Counted from the first letter of the stretch, positions 33,860 to 47,096 are shown. The stretch is DNA of 64,000 nt from Hyaloperonospora brassicae (GCA_947650285.1 CANTFL010000491.1:1-64000); one strand, 5' to 3'. Numbers and translations are program-made. The notes: a model not told the origin generated them from the letters alone.

Positions 33860-34790
33860 TAAACATATTTATCCGGATCGTCCTCCATTGATCGTGGTCT
33901 ATGCTAGCAAAGGGGTAGAGTCTGCAGCTTTGCTACAAGAACACGATGGAATAAATTAATTCGTCGCATTCACCAGCCGAAGGCTAAGCCCTAACGAGAT
34001 AACTATGGACTTGTGGAGAATGAAGTTTTAGCTCAGCTGCATATCATGGATATTGGCTACAGTGTGTTGGTTTTACAAGAAATCAAGGTGTTCACGCGTC
34101 ATTCGACGTTGGCCTAACTAGAACCATCTTCCGTCCTCAATGGGAGGCTAGGGAGTGTTGCGGCGTTGTTATTGAATGGGACTCTAGAGATCAAGAAGTG
34201 TGAAAACGGAGAAGATTAAAAGCCTGGGTACACTCGTGCCAGCATAATCCCGCGCAAAGAGGCTGACGAAATTTTGGTCAAGATCGCCCCTTACAGAAAG
34301 CCGAAACATACAAAAATGTGCCACGACCAACGGTGGAGGAGGGTGAAAGTCGTTGAGTGGTCTGTTTCGATGGATCGGCCTGATCCAAACGAAAAGGAGA
34401 AGAATCTAGCGCAATAGTATGGAAGCTCTCAGAGTGGAAGATAGTGAATGCTGCAGCCGAATATGCGACGGACTTGACTGTGAACGAGGCTGAATATTGT
34501 GAATTGCTACTAGGTTTCGATCTCTTGGCCGATCAAACGCGGAGATGTATCATCATTTGCGGCGATGATAACCTATTGATCAGGCTAATGCGCGGAGAAA
34601 TCGATTTCAAAGCGCCCGGATTGCAGTCGTTACGTCATTAGGATATGAAGAAACTCCAATCGTGGCCGATCCTTAAATTTCTACATATAGAGAGTGACCG
34701 GAAAAAGAGTTCTGATCGACTAGCAAGCAACGCTTTTCAACAGAAGAAGGTAAAGGTCGCTTTACCGATCAAGGTCGTCAGGACTTATGC
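33860..34790 (+). pseudogene. pol: RNase H region of III-2
   Basis: PPLIVVYASKGVESAALLQEHDG (33883-33950, in part) and an FTSRRLSPNEI block mark the RT tail. 34444-34641 is open and reads NAAAEYATDLTVNEAEYCELLLGF and RCIIICGDDNLLIRLMRGEI, the second RNase H-fold block. GDS has become GDD here. Confidence 0.8.
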
Positions 34791-34849
34791 TCGTTGAACC
34801 GGTTGGACGAGCTGGTGACACGCCATAGTGTCGATCACGTCGTAAATAG

Positions 34850-36550
34850 CTACCGGTGTAGGTTTACCCGTATGGGGACGGAGGCCGCCTGAACTAATGC
34901 AAGAGCATTTTTGTTCGGCAGGTCAGAATCGAGAGAATTAAGTAAGCACTGAAAGAGAAGAGTTAGATCGCCAATCTGAAGAATATCAAATCGGGAATAT
35001 AACAAAGTTGAGTGCTGAAGATGCGAAAATATGAGCGTGAATCTCGTCCGAATATGAAGTAGACAAAAGCGGGTCATTGTTTTTCTGCCCTTTATCAACG
35101 AAAGATCCCGTAATCGGTGGATTTAGTTTTAATTTGTAATACTAGAACTACTGCAGCATTTTTTTTCTACATCATTATTACACCAGTCTGGATGGTATCC
35201 ACCAAAAGATGTACCGTACGTTCCGACGGTGCGGTCTAATTTTTACTGGAGATTACTCTATTGGAGCGTCCAACGTTACGTGGGAGAATGTGATGATTTT
35301 ACGATGGGAAAAGGAAAACCTGTTCTTCGCGGTAAATCTCCGGGGAATGTTCAACCCACTTACCTGATTCAAATAATAGCGACGAATCCCAAACCGTTAT
35401 TACCGCAAATTTTTAAACAAAAAACACCGATTGGTTGTTGTGGGGGGATCTGTTCACAGGATATGTGATCTCCAAGGCTAGTTGCTTCAGGACTGCACAA
35501 ACGATCGCTAATGTTACCAATTTTTTTTTATTAAAGATTTGGCGTCAGTGAAGCGTTCCGCCATGATCGAGATCCAAGTTTAGTGTCCGATTTCTATCGA
35601 GCGTTCAATCAAATCGCGGGTATATAGCAACGTGAACTATGGTGTACCGACCTCGAGCGAATGCGACAGCAGAATAAATGGTGTAAAAATTGACGTGAGC
35701 TTTGATGATGTATTCACGGATACGCATTAGAAAGATTGGGGTATATACGCCAAGAGGTTAACATTTCGCATTCTTAGGGCGCAGGACCGTGTGCGAGGAG
35801 ATACTCTATTCTACCTGATCCAAATTAGGGACCCACGATCGACGTTGAAAGCGAATTTGTTCTTGGGTACCACCAAACGACGGGGTCGAGAACCTCGATG
35901 ATGGCGATACCACATACCGCGCCATAACCGACGATCGAGAGAAGTCGTTTACTATCGGCTACGGATTGTGATCCATAATCGTGACGATCGACACAAGAAT
36001 GCGGAAGAACAACATGAGCACAAATTTTAATCGCACGTATGGCTTTATTTGAATTAAGTAAAAGAAGGATATACCCGAAAGATGACACACATGTGGCATA
36101 GACCATTCCAGGTAAGGGAATTTTGCGGAGGACACGCCGTGCGGTTGGAATTTAGGGTACTTCGTATAAATTGTTCCTACTGGTACATATATCCACGGTC
36201 AAGGAAGTAAAGAACTTCCCGGATCGGCCGAGTTACCGGTTGAATGTTGAGACGGCGGTTCGCCTCGATTTTGACGAAGCCATACTGCCGGAAGCCAGCT
36301 GGTAGCGCACCTTAGATGAAGATGAATACGAAGTCTAGAAGATAATGGATGTGCGATCCATCCGGAAGACCCGTATTGGAAGGATATAACGCTAGTATAT
36401 GTTGCAATGTAGGGGTATGGTGATCTGAAATGAATAGACTAGGAATACTTGAGCTATAGAGCCTTGCTGCAAGAGCTCGTTCGCGACTGGGGCAGGAAGA
36501 ATCGACCCAAGGTGGTGCATTCACACGAAGAAACGAATGACGTATAGCAC
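34850..36550 (+). pseudogene. pol: Integrase and tail of III-2
   Basis: 35229-35468 reads NFYWRLLYWSVQRYVGECDDF and TMGKGKPVLRGKSPGNVQPTY, the end of the H2C2 region and start of the core. The DREPGF equivalent is mutated (35560-35590), as is the NGTAERMV equivalent (35650-35690). Near 36255-36300 it reads VRLDFDEAILPEASW, as at the end of III-1 pol. The chromodomain-like end is decayed. The 36551-36900 interval after it holds nothing recognisable. Confidence 0.75.
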
Positions 36551-37061
36551 ACCTTTTGACTTATCATTGGCCTGCAAGGAGATTAAAAAGGGAGTACTGG
36601 GAGAGATGTGACGTGTGGCGACCCAGGGTATTGGAGCTCGATTGCAGTGGATACACAAATGAATAGGCGAGGGAAAATAATTTATGCGGCTATCGTAAAT
36701 AGGATAGGATGATGATGTATTGTACGATTAAAGAAAGAGACTGCCTTGAACGCTACCGAATACTACGAAACAATTATCGGATAGGAGGGCAATCGACGAT
36801 CCTAGGTGATCCTAGATGCGGGTTCAAAACGGGTTTGGCTAAGGTATAGATGAATCCAGACGCGTCATGGACTATATCAGATTTAAGTATGTTCCTCCAT
36901 GGGTCATCAAAACTCGATTACCATAAACGCATCCAGGCCGGCAACGAAGGATGCATGAAGAAAGGGTTCAAGAACAAGCTTAGCTCGCAATGCCTGTCGA
37001 TCATTTCCTATAGGTAGAAACGCAAAACTGTTTTTCACAGAGGTTTGGATCCCGATCGTCG

Positions 37062-38900
37062 CTATATGCGCTGTTTATAAAGCTGCGCCAGCTCCGAATT
37101 ACATTCGAGCTGCTCGATCGGTGGGTAAAAGTGTGGGTTGCTACCTACAGATTTTTCTGGTGCCGGGTCTCGAAGTAGCGATACGTGGTCGACAACTCTG
37201 CAAACCAACCAGTCGTGCGGAAAGTCACTGGTGTGATTTGGATCTGGTATTGGTTTCAAGGCTCTTGCCGGTTCACCGCCAACCCTTGAGCCAAAGTAAA
37301 CAGCCGTGGAATTCTCTTGGATTCAGGCGGATCAGCGTTGGATCGAGGCACGGAGAGAGCTGGAAATATGTACCCCTTCGACCACATCAGGTGCCTGAAT
37401 AGGATGTTAACGTCTAGCTTTGCCACGCAGGTCAAGCTGACACGACGAGCCGACCACGGGTGTAATGGTGGTGAGATCAGAGACCCGATCGCGGTATCAG
37501 GAAAACTTATCAGATCAGGGTACCCGGGTCGGGACCAAATGGTCCTATTTAGCTAGCAAAAGCAGATCATTCCCGGCATCCCGCGCGTCGCTGAAAATAC
37601 TGACCGGTCCGCGGAAGTCGCTTGGCGCTTCGCCTAAAAGATCCACCTTCGAGACTGGACGCTTTGCAGGCGGTGGGGATCCACTCGAATGTGGGGGCGA
37701 TCCAGACTTGGTAATGGGAGAATTCAAGAGGATTAGGGCAGGAGTCGATCCTTAACAAGGCGGGGAATTCCTTGACGATCCACGGCGCCGCAAAGGAGAA
37801 TGCGATTCGGACAAGACAGCAAGTGTATCCTCTAGGGTAGAGTCGAATGAGTCTGTATAGGAGAGAGACAGATTGCTAGCCGGAAGCTTCTGTGCCCCCT
37901 TGCTTTCTGCTCGGGATGCGGATCTAGTGTTACCCGCGATGCCTTAGGTCGACGAAGTGTGTGCCGATGTAGCTTTGGACTTAAGGGGGCTATCAGGTTT
38001 GGAAGATCGCACCGATTTCCGGGATGTTTCATCAAATATGGAAGGTTTGGTAGATCGCAGGGATCCGTCGGCTGACTTTGCTGAGGAGGTTATTACCGAC
38101 TCCGTTTCGTATCGCTCGATCTTCGCTACGCGGAGACGGTTGATCTGGAAATCCGTGCCATAGACCTGAATCGCTTGCTGGTTGGTGGAGTAGCGGAAGC
38201 AGCAGACAGGACCCTTGAGGGAAGGCGGTGAGATCCGGTAGTCAACTCAGTCAAGTGGGTCCAAATCACGCCGCCATCGCAGACGGTCAAAGTACAATTC
38301 TGTTTAAAGTCCAAGACTTAAATTGGGAAGGCTATACACCTTCGCTTATTGATCCGCGAGGTCCGATCGCAGCTAGTACAGCTTCACTTCAACGCACTCA
38401 TAGTCGCGTAGGTTGCTTTGGTAAGACTTCGACAAGTCTTTTAACGCCGATTTGGCCACCCCGAGATTCATCTCGACCCTATTGAAACGTTTATAATACT
38501 TGGATGTCTCGGCCGTCGCATTTAAAAATCTTCGCCCGGGTTTGTTCCTCGGCAGCCAGGCGCGAGGGCAGCGTCTCCAATCGCTGTTGGGCGATAGCCG
38601 TATCGCGAGTCCGCCAATCTGCTTCGCGTTCCAAGGCCGCAATAGCATCAAATTGAGCCGTCTTTTATTCCCGGATCATTCCATCTTGACTCGCGCGTTG
38701 TGCCAGCTTTGTTCGGAATCTACGCTTTTTTTCTATATGAAATTCTGGCGATCGGTCCAGTTGGATGGAATAACGTCTCTAGTCATACGCCGACAGAGGC
38801 CGGGCGATCTCGACGTACGATCGCAGATCCACCTAGAGCCGTTCTATCTGCAACTTCTGGTCGTGATATACATCGTCCAAGGAGTGTTAACATCTCACAA
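37062..38900 (-). pseudogene. Antisense coiled-coil ORF region (aORF) of III-2
   Basis: The most convincing antisense copy. Minus 38880-38518 stays in one frame for about 120 codons with three stops and is strongly coiled-coil in character (EKKRRFRTKLAQRASQDGM, then FDAIAALEREADWRTRDTA, then IAQQRLETLPSRLAAEE). After a frameshift, 38114-37545 (minus) reads Ser/Pro/Lys-rich sequence (SVITSSAKSADGSLRSTKPS ... SGSPPPAKRPVSKVDLLGE). The distal end (37259-37062) reads PHDWLVCRVVDHVSLLRDP, similar in position to III-1. No known domain is recognised. Confidence 0.6.
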
Positions 38901-39849
38901 CCGCTTCCTTAAGGTCCAGTTGATCGGAGGGCGACGCAATCTCCGAATTCAGACTCTCGCGATCCACCAAAGACTCAGCGCTCACCCGTGTCGAAGGGAA
39001 CACGGCATGCCTTTTGCCGGACGAACCAGCAGTGGAGGGGGATAGAATTAGCAGTCCCCGAATCGAGAGTGATAATGCAGCCGAGCTATAAAAGGCTGAC
39101 AATGCAGGGAACATGGACTTTGTGGGTGCTCAGTCGATCGACAATGTATGTCGATCGCCGGTTTGGGGAAAGTTGTTAAAGAGCGCAAAGAAATAATGAT
39201 GTAAAGTGTAGATAGTGCGAATCTCATTGGGTGCAAAATCACTGTAATTGGTGGATCGCGCTTTAAGATGGGCCCGTTGGCACAAGGAATGTAATTAAAC
39301 GACTGAGTGAAAAAACAGCGGTCGAGGTTATGCGGATTGATCTACCGAAAGGTCAACAAGGAGTATAGTCAAGGGGGGGGATTGACCGACCACAATCCGC
39401 GATCAAGGGCTTGGATCGCCAAGCTACAAGGATCGGATCACTCGAGAGGTTATCAACACTTGTATTATGTAATCGATAACGACAATATATGATGGGTGAA
39501 TATGGAAGCAGGCTAGAGAGGTGGATCGTTATGATCATCAAGCATGCGAAGTTTCAGAAGTGGCTGTGATTCGACGGTGGATGTACAATTAGAGACTCGG
39601 AGATTGGCCACGATCTATACTGGGTATGCACTGCTTAATTTTGTGAACACATGATTATTGCGGACCGCATACCGCGATCCAATATAGAGCGATTCACTAT
39701 GAAGCTTCGGAGTACCTAGCAATCCACTAACAAGCGATCTGCCACCCAAGTATCTGCTGTGGACCATATGATGCACGAGGCAAATACATAGACAGGCGAT
39801 ACGCAACAGTTGATCTAGCAAACATATGGGTATAGTCATAGGTTTATAT

Positions 39850-40411
39850 TGGGTAGGTTGACACTTAGCAGAATTGAATTGAAAACGAAAAACACGCGTC
39901 GATTTCTTCAGGATAAGATATTTGGCCTTCCGTTAAACAGATAGTGACCTGAGTTTATACAAACTTCGCCTTTCGATTGCGTGGCCAGGCAGAACGTCAA
40001 TTCATACCCCCCCCAACTTAGATTGGACGCAGTGAAGCTTACAATTTCGATTCAAGATCGCGAGACGCTCAAGCGGTCTGGAGGCTCGCGCATAAGCATC
40101 ACCCTTGGATACAGGCGACTTTAGGAGATCGCCCAAGTATACTTACGATCGGGTGAAACATTTCCACTCGATCCGACACCACGTTTGACCGGGTGAAGAG
40201 TTTTTACCCAATCAACCCCTATCCCCAAAATGATCAAGTTCAGCCACAGCTCGAGTAAACCAAGAAGTTCGCAACCCGCCCCACCGACGGGTACACAACG
40301 TGACCAAGAAGACCCACAGCACGAAATTGGGATGACCCTCCGTTACTCGGTCGTCCGGGCGACAGGGGAGAGTCGGGATGTATCGGAAAACGAGCGATCA
40401 CCACTTCATAA
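39850..40411 (+). repeat. 3' LTR of III-2, recognisable part
   Basis: Blocks cgcgtcgatttcttcagg, caagatcgcgagacgctcaag, gcaacccgccccaccgacgggtacacaacgtg and gagcgatcaccactt follow family III LTR order on the plus strand. Divergence is high and the U3 start cannot be placed; it probably lies several hundred bases upstream. The expected end (CCACCACA) is lost at the junction with the next, inverted LTR. Confidence 0.65.
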
Positions 40412-40872
40412 CTTTAATTTCGAATCAAACTGAACTCTATGTAGTGTTAACCAATCAAACAAAAAAAACACATCGCTAGGCCTATCTGTATCACGACTTT
40501 TGAATCTACCGTCTCCCCATCTATGAGATAGCTCCTTTGTACCTGAATGATTTACATTGACTGTGCTTACTTGAAGATCTTGGCGTGACCCACACCAGAC
40601 CTATGTGCAACTGACTCCTGGCTTGCGATCTCTCATCGTGATAGCGAGATCAAATCGAGACCGTAAAATTAAATCCAGATAGCGAGATAGGATCGAGATC
40701 GTGATATATACCAAGATCTTGACGTCGTATCAAAGTCGTTAGATCAGATAAAAGGCGTAAGATGTGATCAAGATCGTGAGCCACAAATTTCAACTATTAC
40801 TCTTCCATTCAGAATTCTTTTTGGACTTAATTGACGCTTGCGATATGTGAGATCCCACGTCCCAACTCAACA
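40412..40872 (-). repeat. 3' LTR of III-3, U3 part only
   Basis: Parallel to 60050-60463: shared blocks ttaaccaatcaaa, cgctaggcctatctgtatcacgac, cttggcgtgacccacaccagacc, cttccattcagaattc and cgcttgcgatatgtgag. A GATC-rich patch lies at 40640-40770. R and U5 are missing; the plus-strand LTR of III-2 abuts directly at about 40411. Confidence 0.8.
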
Positions 40873-40977
40873 AAAATTAGCGTAATCGATTAATCACAAT
40901 CGACCGCTGCACCTTAGACGACAAACTGCGTTGACCTAACTGTGCATTCTCTGCAGCTTGTCAGCTACTGACCCCTT

Positions 40978-43850
40978 TTGTTAGTCATAATATTATTTCC
41001 ACCATGCTGGATTGTGCCACATCGGATTCCACCCATCGATCCAACATTAGACCCAACTTTCTCGGTATCAGCTGGATATACCTGGGGTAGTGGTTGTAAC
41101 TTCGGATTACTTAAGCTCTGTCTATTTGGACGTTCCCAAGCTGGTATTGTGCGAGTTTGTTCACTCGGTTGCCAACGCCATGGTCACCAACTTCGACATG
41201 TTCGACGAGAATCCAAGTTCGACATGTTCGACGAGAATCCAAGTTCGGTCCCCACCGCATGTCCATCTTCGATCCCTGATCCAGACGTTTTCATGACTGA
41301 TGACGCCCTCCTGCGTCTCTTTTGCAAAAGGATTTTCCGCCTCTCAGCGTCCGCGTGGGGCCATCGTCTTCGATCGACTGTAACTCTGCATAAGAAATGA
41401 GTCAATCTCTCTCTTCTTTCGCGTACATCAGCAACAAGAGATTGTGAATCTTGATGGGGATATGAAAGATGTGGTTATCTCGGCAGATCGCCCGCAATCG
41501 CCAACTGTAAGGCCAACTTCGGGAGGATTACACCTCCGAATCTTCGTTCGTTAATTTTCTACAACTTAAGTATAATAAACTACGCGCGCAACTTAAGAAT
41601 ATTTCACAACGGTCGACAATGTTTTGTAAAGCGCTGGATAATTTCAGAGAAAAGAATAATATACAAGCGTCCATGATCGAGTATAAATCCGCTAAGATTG
41701 TGGACCTGAAAATGTGATGTCTAAAGGTCATTCGAGCCCGCCAAGTTGCCTAAGAAAAGCATGAACCAAATATTAGCCGGGATTCGCAAGCAAACGAATA
41801 ACACCGGATATTACTTGGTGGAGGAGCGTCACGCGCTTTCTGGTCGTCTCGACCAAGTGTTGGAGAAATGTTTCTAGTACAAAAAAGCTTACAACCAATC
41901 TCAGTACAAGCGCCGTCAAAGGTTGATCGCATCTGGAAACTATTAAGTATAGAATGCTTCCGAAGCAGACAAATGTCACTGATCAACCTTCGAAACGTGT
42001 ACGGCTATATCTCGTTTTACTTGATCGAGACTTCGTGTCTACTCATCTGCGCTTCAAAGTGTCTTATCTGACCGATGAAAAGGGACCACACCATTTAGGA
42101 TTATCGCACATTGTGAGATCGCATGGCATCTCCGGTGAGCGGAAATCCAGTACCGATAACAACCCTAGTAGTGTCGTCCGATCCCTTCTCCGGGGCTCAA
42201 TAGAGTCCTTTAACCTCGAATCTCACTATGCCAAGGCTCAATCGGCCGCGGGAAGCAGCGCCTTCACATACACGGCCCTCCCAAAGAGAGTTACCCGATC
42301 TTTGATCTCTATCCTTGATCGAAACCGTTTGGTAAATCGGAGAGATCACGTAATTTAAATAAATTCCTAGAACGCGCGACCGCTCGGCATACCCGCAGGC
42401 CTGCAGGTCCCGACTACATGTATCTGCCTCGCCTCCCTTTGAGGATGAGTATTCCATTGGGGTCGAAAATGCGACCCTTGCAGCGCTGTCTAGATCAAGA
42501 TTTTCTTCTCGTCGTAACCCACCCTAAGCCCGATCCCAACGTGAGGCTGAATCGTCCAACTCACCGATCGTCGTATATTAAGCTGTTAAACTGGCTGCGG
42601 CTGCGGCATCCCGCTTAAAATTGAATGCGGTGTTTTAAGTGATTACGAAGAGGCGATCAGCTTCACCGACAGCTTGCGTGCACTTGTCAACTTCTTGTTG
42701 CCGCAGTCAGACTATGGATATCTACTACGCATCAATAGCAATCGGACTGAGTGGATAACGAGATACCGGAATCGCGGGATCCGATCTACAGTTAACGTTA
42801 CATTTTGGTCAGCACGAAGGATTGGTCGGGGGAGCGTTGCTCAGTTAAACGTTTGGTTTCTAATTTTGCCACTTTATAAAACTGAAACTATATCCATTCC
42901 GACGATGAAGGTAAGCCTCTATCAACCCGTCTTAGCTAATTAGGCCTCTGTACTGGTGTCGATGACAAAGATCAAAGGCTGTATGCCTTGGAACCCTAGA
43001 AGAGCGCCTTCCACGGATTCATCCGATAACCTTACGTCGTTAAAAAGTTTGACTAACTGGCTTCCCTGTACTATTAGTATGAAGATAGGAGTTTTCAAAC
43101 GTTACAGGAATCAATACATGCTATATTCATCTTTTCAAAGATGCAACTTGATGACTCTTAGCTTACTGAATTGTGCCAGCAGAAGAAACAGAGACGATTG
43201 GGAGCTGGCACTAGGTGGTAGTCAATCCTTCGGATAATCTTCGTAAATTGATCGTAATTCACTGCGAATCAGATAATCTGCTTGATCCCATTTTCCTACA
43301 TCTCTCCGCCTAAAAAAGTACCACCGTGGTATCCCTGTTTCTACAGCAAAGATCAATTGGTCCCCGATCCGTCGACCGCTCTCTTCTAGCTAGAGGCCGA
43401 TGAGTCGTGGAGATTATAGTATCGTTCTTTACCGATGAACCACCCCAAATCTTTTATCTGAAGATTTCCCGGCAGGTTTTTTTCTGCGCAATAGCTATGT
43501 TGGTTTGCGTAGCTTCTATACTTCAATTCAATCAATTCTCGCTCTCTCATCTTCTGTCCTTCTTGAGCTTAGGTACGAATTCTTTTATTCGGCAGTTCAG
43601 CAGCGACCGGATCTGCGCGATCTACAGGTGTCATTCACATAACATATATCCCATCCACCTTTTCATACAACCGACTTATACGGTGATCACCCCCATTCCA
43701 TTAGCTGGCGACATTTGCCTCATGAGACTGCATCGCTTCGAAATAATTTCGAGATACATGATATCAATCCAAATCTTGAACAGACGCTACAAATTCATTT
43801 CGGCTTCGAATTCTATGTCAATTCTTCGTGGTACTTCCATTGCATGAGAA
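40978..43850 (+). pseudogene. Antisense coiled-coil ORF region (aORF) of III-3
   Basis: On the strand opposite this element's pol. 40978-41400 is open for 140 codons. 41541-41716 is open for 58 codons and reads a coiled coil (NFLQLKYNKLRAQLKNISQR ... DNFREKNNIQASMIEYKSAK), at the same distance from the LTR as the coiled coils of III-1 and III-2. Further open pieces lie at 41954-42358, 42418-42618, 42674-42943, 42956-43237 and 43407-43847. No recognised domain. Confidence 0.5.
41192..41243 (+). repeat. 26-bp tandem duplication
   Basis: TTCGACATGTTCGACGAGAA plus tccaag occurs twice exactly, 41192-41217 and 41218-41243, inside the antisense region. Twenty-six bases is not a multiple of three, so it shifts any frame there. 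Confidence 0.9.
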
Positions 43851-43899
43851 ACTATTTTGTATTCGACCATTTTAAGTCATAAGTCCAGACCGCACATCT

Positions 43900-45560
43900 A
43901 AAATCTCATATAATTTGTGTTTATTCACATTCAATTAGATCTCTCAACTATCCTTCAATAAAAGGTATTCATCACCATCGACGCGATCTCCATTGTCGAC
44001 CATCTACCACCATTTGGCCGATCTGGGAATTTTACCACTCGTTTAAACTATGAGACGTCCACAACCGGGAATAATCTGTATGGCGTTCCTGTGATATCGA
44101 ATCGAACCGCATGGTCTCCGCAGATTTCCGTCACTGGAAACTGTTCATTCCACGTGGGTGCGAGCTTGTAGGCTTATTCGTCTTTGTCTCTATTTATATA
44201 GATCCAAACTTGCATCCCACACGTCATGTTATGCGGACCACTTTCGGCATTATACTGATCTGCTCGATCTCGGATCGCTACCTGTAGTCGCTCGTTCATT
44301 ATCTATCTATATCTCTGGTACTGACGCTGAACGTTGTATCACCATTTGGTTGGGTCTCCATCCCGTATCTTGGTGCTCCCCAGTAATCGGATGCATCCAA
44401 CATTGTTCTCGGGTCCTAACGGTCAATCAGGTAGAATGGAGTATTTCCTCGTACACGAACTTGTGCCGTATTTATCTTAAACGCCAATCTTCCGGGGTCC
44501 TCATATTAATCCTTTGGCCCACATCTGCGGCATATATCGTAATATCTCGAGTCAGCTTCTGCCCCGTGCGTTCTGCTGTGCCATTCGCTTGATTGCGATA
44601 GGCCATAGTAGCACGTTGCTTCTATCCGGCGATCTTGTTAAATGCCTGAAAAAAATATGACATGAATCGAGGTTCCCGATCATGCCGTATCACTTCACTT
44701 GATTTAAACGTCCGACACACGCACTGCTCGTATCCTTCTACAATGGCCTGCGCCGTTCGCCATGATCTTGCTCTAGCCACCACATATATCGAGCATAGAT
44801 CCATCCATAACAGTAATCATCTGTTTTCTTTGAGCGACTTAGTAATAGAGGGTATGTTATCCATCACACTCATTTAAAACAGGTATGTGGCTTGCATATT
44901 GCCTGATCGTCCCCCAGGAGTCGACGGTACGCCTTTGCTAATAGTACAATGAACGCACTCGCCACATCCCGTTGGACGCTTCAATATATCCCTCTCCAAT
45001 TGAAACTATGTCGGATCAGCTGGTAAGTCCTTCCGACTTCTTGGTGGCCCCTTCCAAACTTGTTTGTTAATGCTGCAAAAACTTCACGCTGCAAAAAATC
45101 AGGTACCACGAGGCGGATGATCTCTGTGCGATCTTCCAATGACCAAGACGTTTGAGGACAAAAACTAGCATCCAGTTCTCGTCCATTTCATAATCTAGTG
45201 CAGTCTAAGAGCACGTTTTCGCATCTTGTTCACTCATGTGGGTCAAATTCCTAGTGAGATACTTCTTCACTTTGGCTATCCACTTTTCTTCCTCTTGCGC
45301 CTGCTCGATCCGCTGGATCCGACTCTGTTGTACCACTTCTTGGTGTAGCATCTCGGGCCGCATGCGGCTTCGCGACTTTTATCGAGTGATCGCAGTCATG
45401 GTTACCACTTAATTTGGTCTCTCTGGTTTGAACAATTCCTTTAGCTAATTCAAAGATATTAAGTCTGGTATCTCTGAGTCAGAGGTGACGATCGTATCTG
45501 TCTCTTGTTGCAAAGCTAAACTCGCCATTCCATCTGCACTTTGATTTCATTTCCATTTCA
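43900..45560 (-). pseudogene. pol: Integrase of III-3
   Basis: 44804-44622 (minus) is open and reads VVARARSWRTAQAIVEGYEQ and SSEVIRHDREPRFMSYFF, the integrase core block with the second catalytic Asp. Further along the strand (about 44600-43950) are decayed NTAQVRVRGNTPFYLI-like sequences. The H2C2 part (about 44880-45200) is broken. Confidence 0.75.
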
Positions 45561-46750
45561 TGTGTAGGATCTCGTGCTTGGCCACAACTAGTATCTTCGC
45601 ATTGCTTTGTGTCTTATGAACTGTAAACTAGGCGCCTTGCGATCAATCTCACCTCGCATTTGGTGGATCACCAAGTTGGAATTGCCACATATGATGACCC
45701 GCCCCCTAATTTTATTATCCAACCGATCGAACCCAATCAATACGCCGCGATATTACGCAGTATTTACTGTTCAATCCATCACATATTCTGACGCAGCGGT
45801 CAAAACGGTCATTTCTAAAAGCTTCCAGAAGATCGCGCGGTACGCTCAATTCTTTCATTAGATTTGAGCAGCTTCGGCGAAGCTGATCACCAGGCGGTTT
45901 ACGCCTTCTTTCACCGTAGGTGGTGGTATTGATATAGCCATGTCCCGGATGCATCTTTAAATCATAAGCGGTCATCATCTCGTCCACCTCGGATCGATGA
46001 GTTATGCTGGCCGCGAATTCTCCAAGTATGTAATTCTTTCCTTTCTCAAATCTCCTAGCTTTAAAGTTCAATTCGACAATAACGCGACCCATCATTCCAG
46101 TTTCTTATTGAGAACCGAAGATTTGACCAGCTAAGCAGGGGCTGAATCTCAAGTGAGAAATTTGATCTCTCGAGATATCAACTTACATAGCCCACATCCA
46201 AAATTTTAAGCAGGGCTACCACCTCCTTCTTGAACACGCCATAGTTAATTTCATAACGTCTAAGGGTGCGGCTCACATAAATGACACCAGTCAGTATATA
46301 TCATTGTGTTCTTGCAGAAGTGATGCCGATACTGCCCACTTGCTTGCATACACTACGATCACCGGAAGTCGATCTGGGTCACAGTGCTTGAGTATCGTAG
46401 TCGTAGCGATCTTGTCTTCCAACATGGTAAATGAAACATTAGCCTTCTCCCAACGGTTTCCTATGTTTGCGGGCCCTCTTTACGTTCCTCCATAGATGGA
46501 AAGAGGTCCTCTCTGATCGGCTATATGCTTGTTGTTTCACTGAAAACCATTTGGCTATTCTCGAAAATCTCGGTTTCCCTAAAGTCGTAAAGCACTGATG
46601 CGTGGATCGCTTTATCTTCGATGAATCTGCTACAATTCTTTAGACTGCCCAAGAATTACTGCATCGAACGCAACGACGTATAAAAGACAGATAAACCAGA
46701 ATCCTTCGATATATAATGTGAGTTTCCAAATCATATCCAGGTATCTGTTG
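45561..46750 (-). pseudogene. pol: RT thumb and RNase H of III-3 (distal to the II-2 insertion)
   Basis: Reading away from the insertion: FLGSLKNCSRFIEDKAIHAS (near 46640-46570), then LLSNLKLGDLR and a tail near 46040, SIPPPTVKEGVNRLVISF (about 45935-45880) and GRVIICGNSNLVIHQMRGEI (about 45705-45640). GDS has become GNS. These continue the RT that is broken off at 54805. Confidence 0.8.
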
Positions 46751-47096
46751 TGTAACGGGATGAGCCCGTCACATAAAATTGATACGAATGTATCAATTTT
46801 TGTATATTATTCATTTCGATAATATTCAATCGACATTACTCGAGACAATTTGGTTTTGGCGATATATAACCCCCGAGGGTGACATTCTTGCGTAATCCAC
46901 TTATTGGTTGATGTAGACGCTTCACCAACTAAATTATCCACCAATCGCTGCTGGACGCGCGCAATGGATGGCGATCAAGATTCCCACATAGGAGCTTGTA
47001 GTTTACTATAGTTAGATCAAGAAAAGATGGTTGGTTGGGAAATGTACCGATATTAAATACAGTTCTGCTTTTTTCCTTAACCGAGCTTCCTAGCTC
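46751..47096 (+). repeat. 5' LTR of II-2, truncated
   Basis: Starts TGTAACGGG and follows the II-3 LTR to ttttttccttaaccgagctt, then joins gag sequence at about 47097. About 110 bp of LTR end, the primer site and the first codons of gag are missing. Perfect hairpins kept here include TGATAC/GTATCA and GAATATTAT-like arms. Confidence 0.85.

Larger units (their letters stand above)
32487..40411 (+). mobile_element. Family III element III-2, lacking gag and protease
   Basis: Sequence directly after the LTR end at 32486 is the pre-RT linker, with no primer site, gag or protease. RT, RNase H, integrase, chromodomain-like and antisense regions follow, then a degenerate LTR. It may be a second element that shared the LTR with III-1 before a deletion, or a recombinant. 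Confidence 0.75.
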
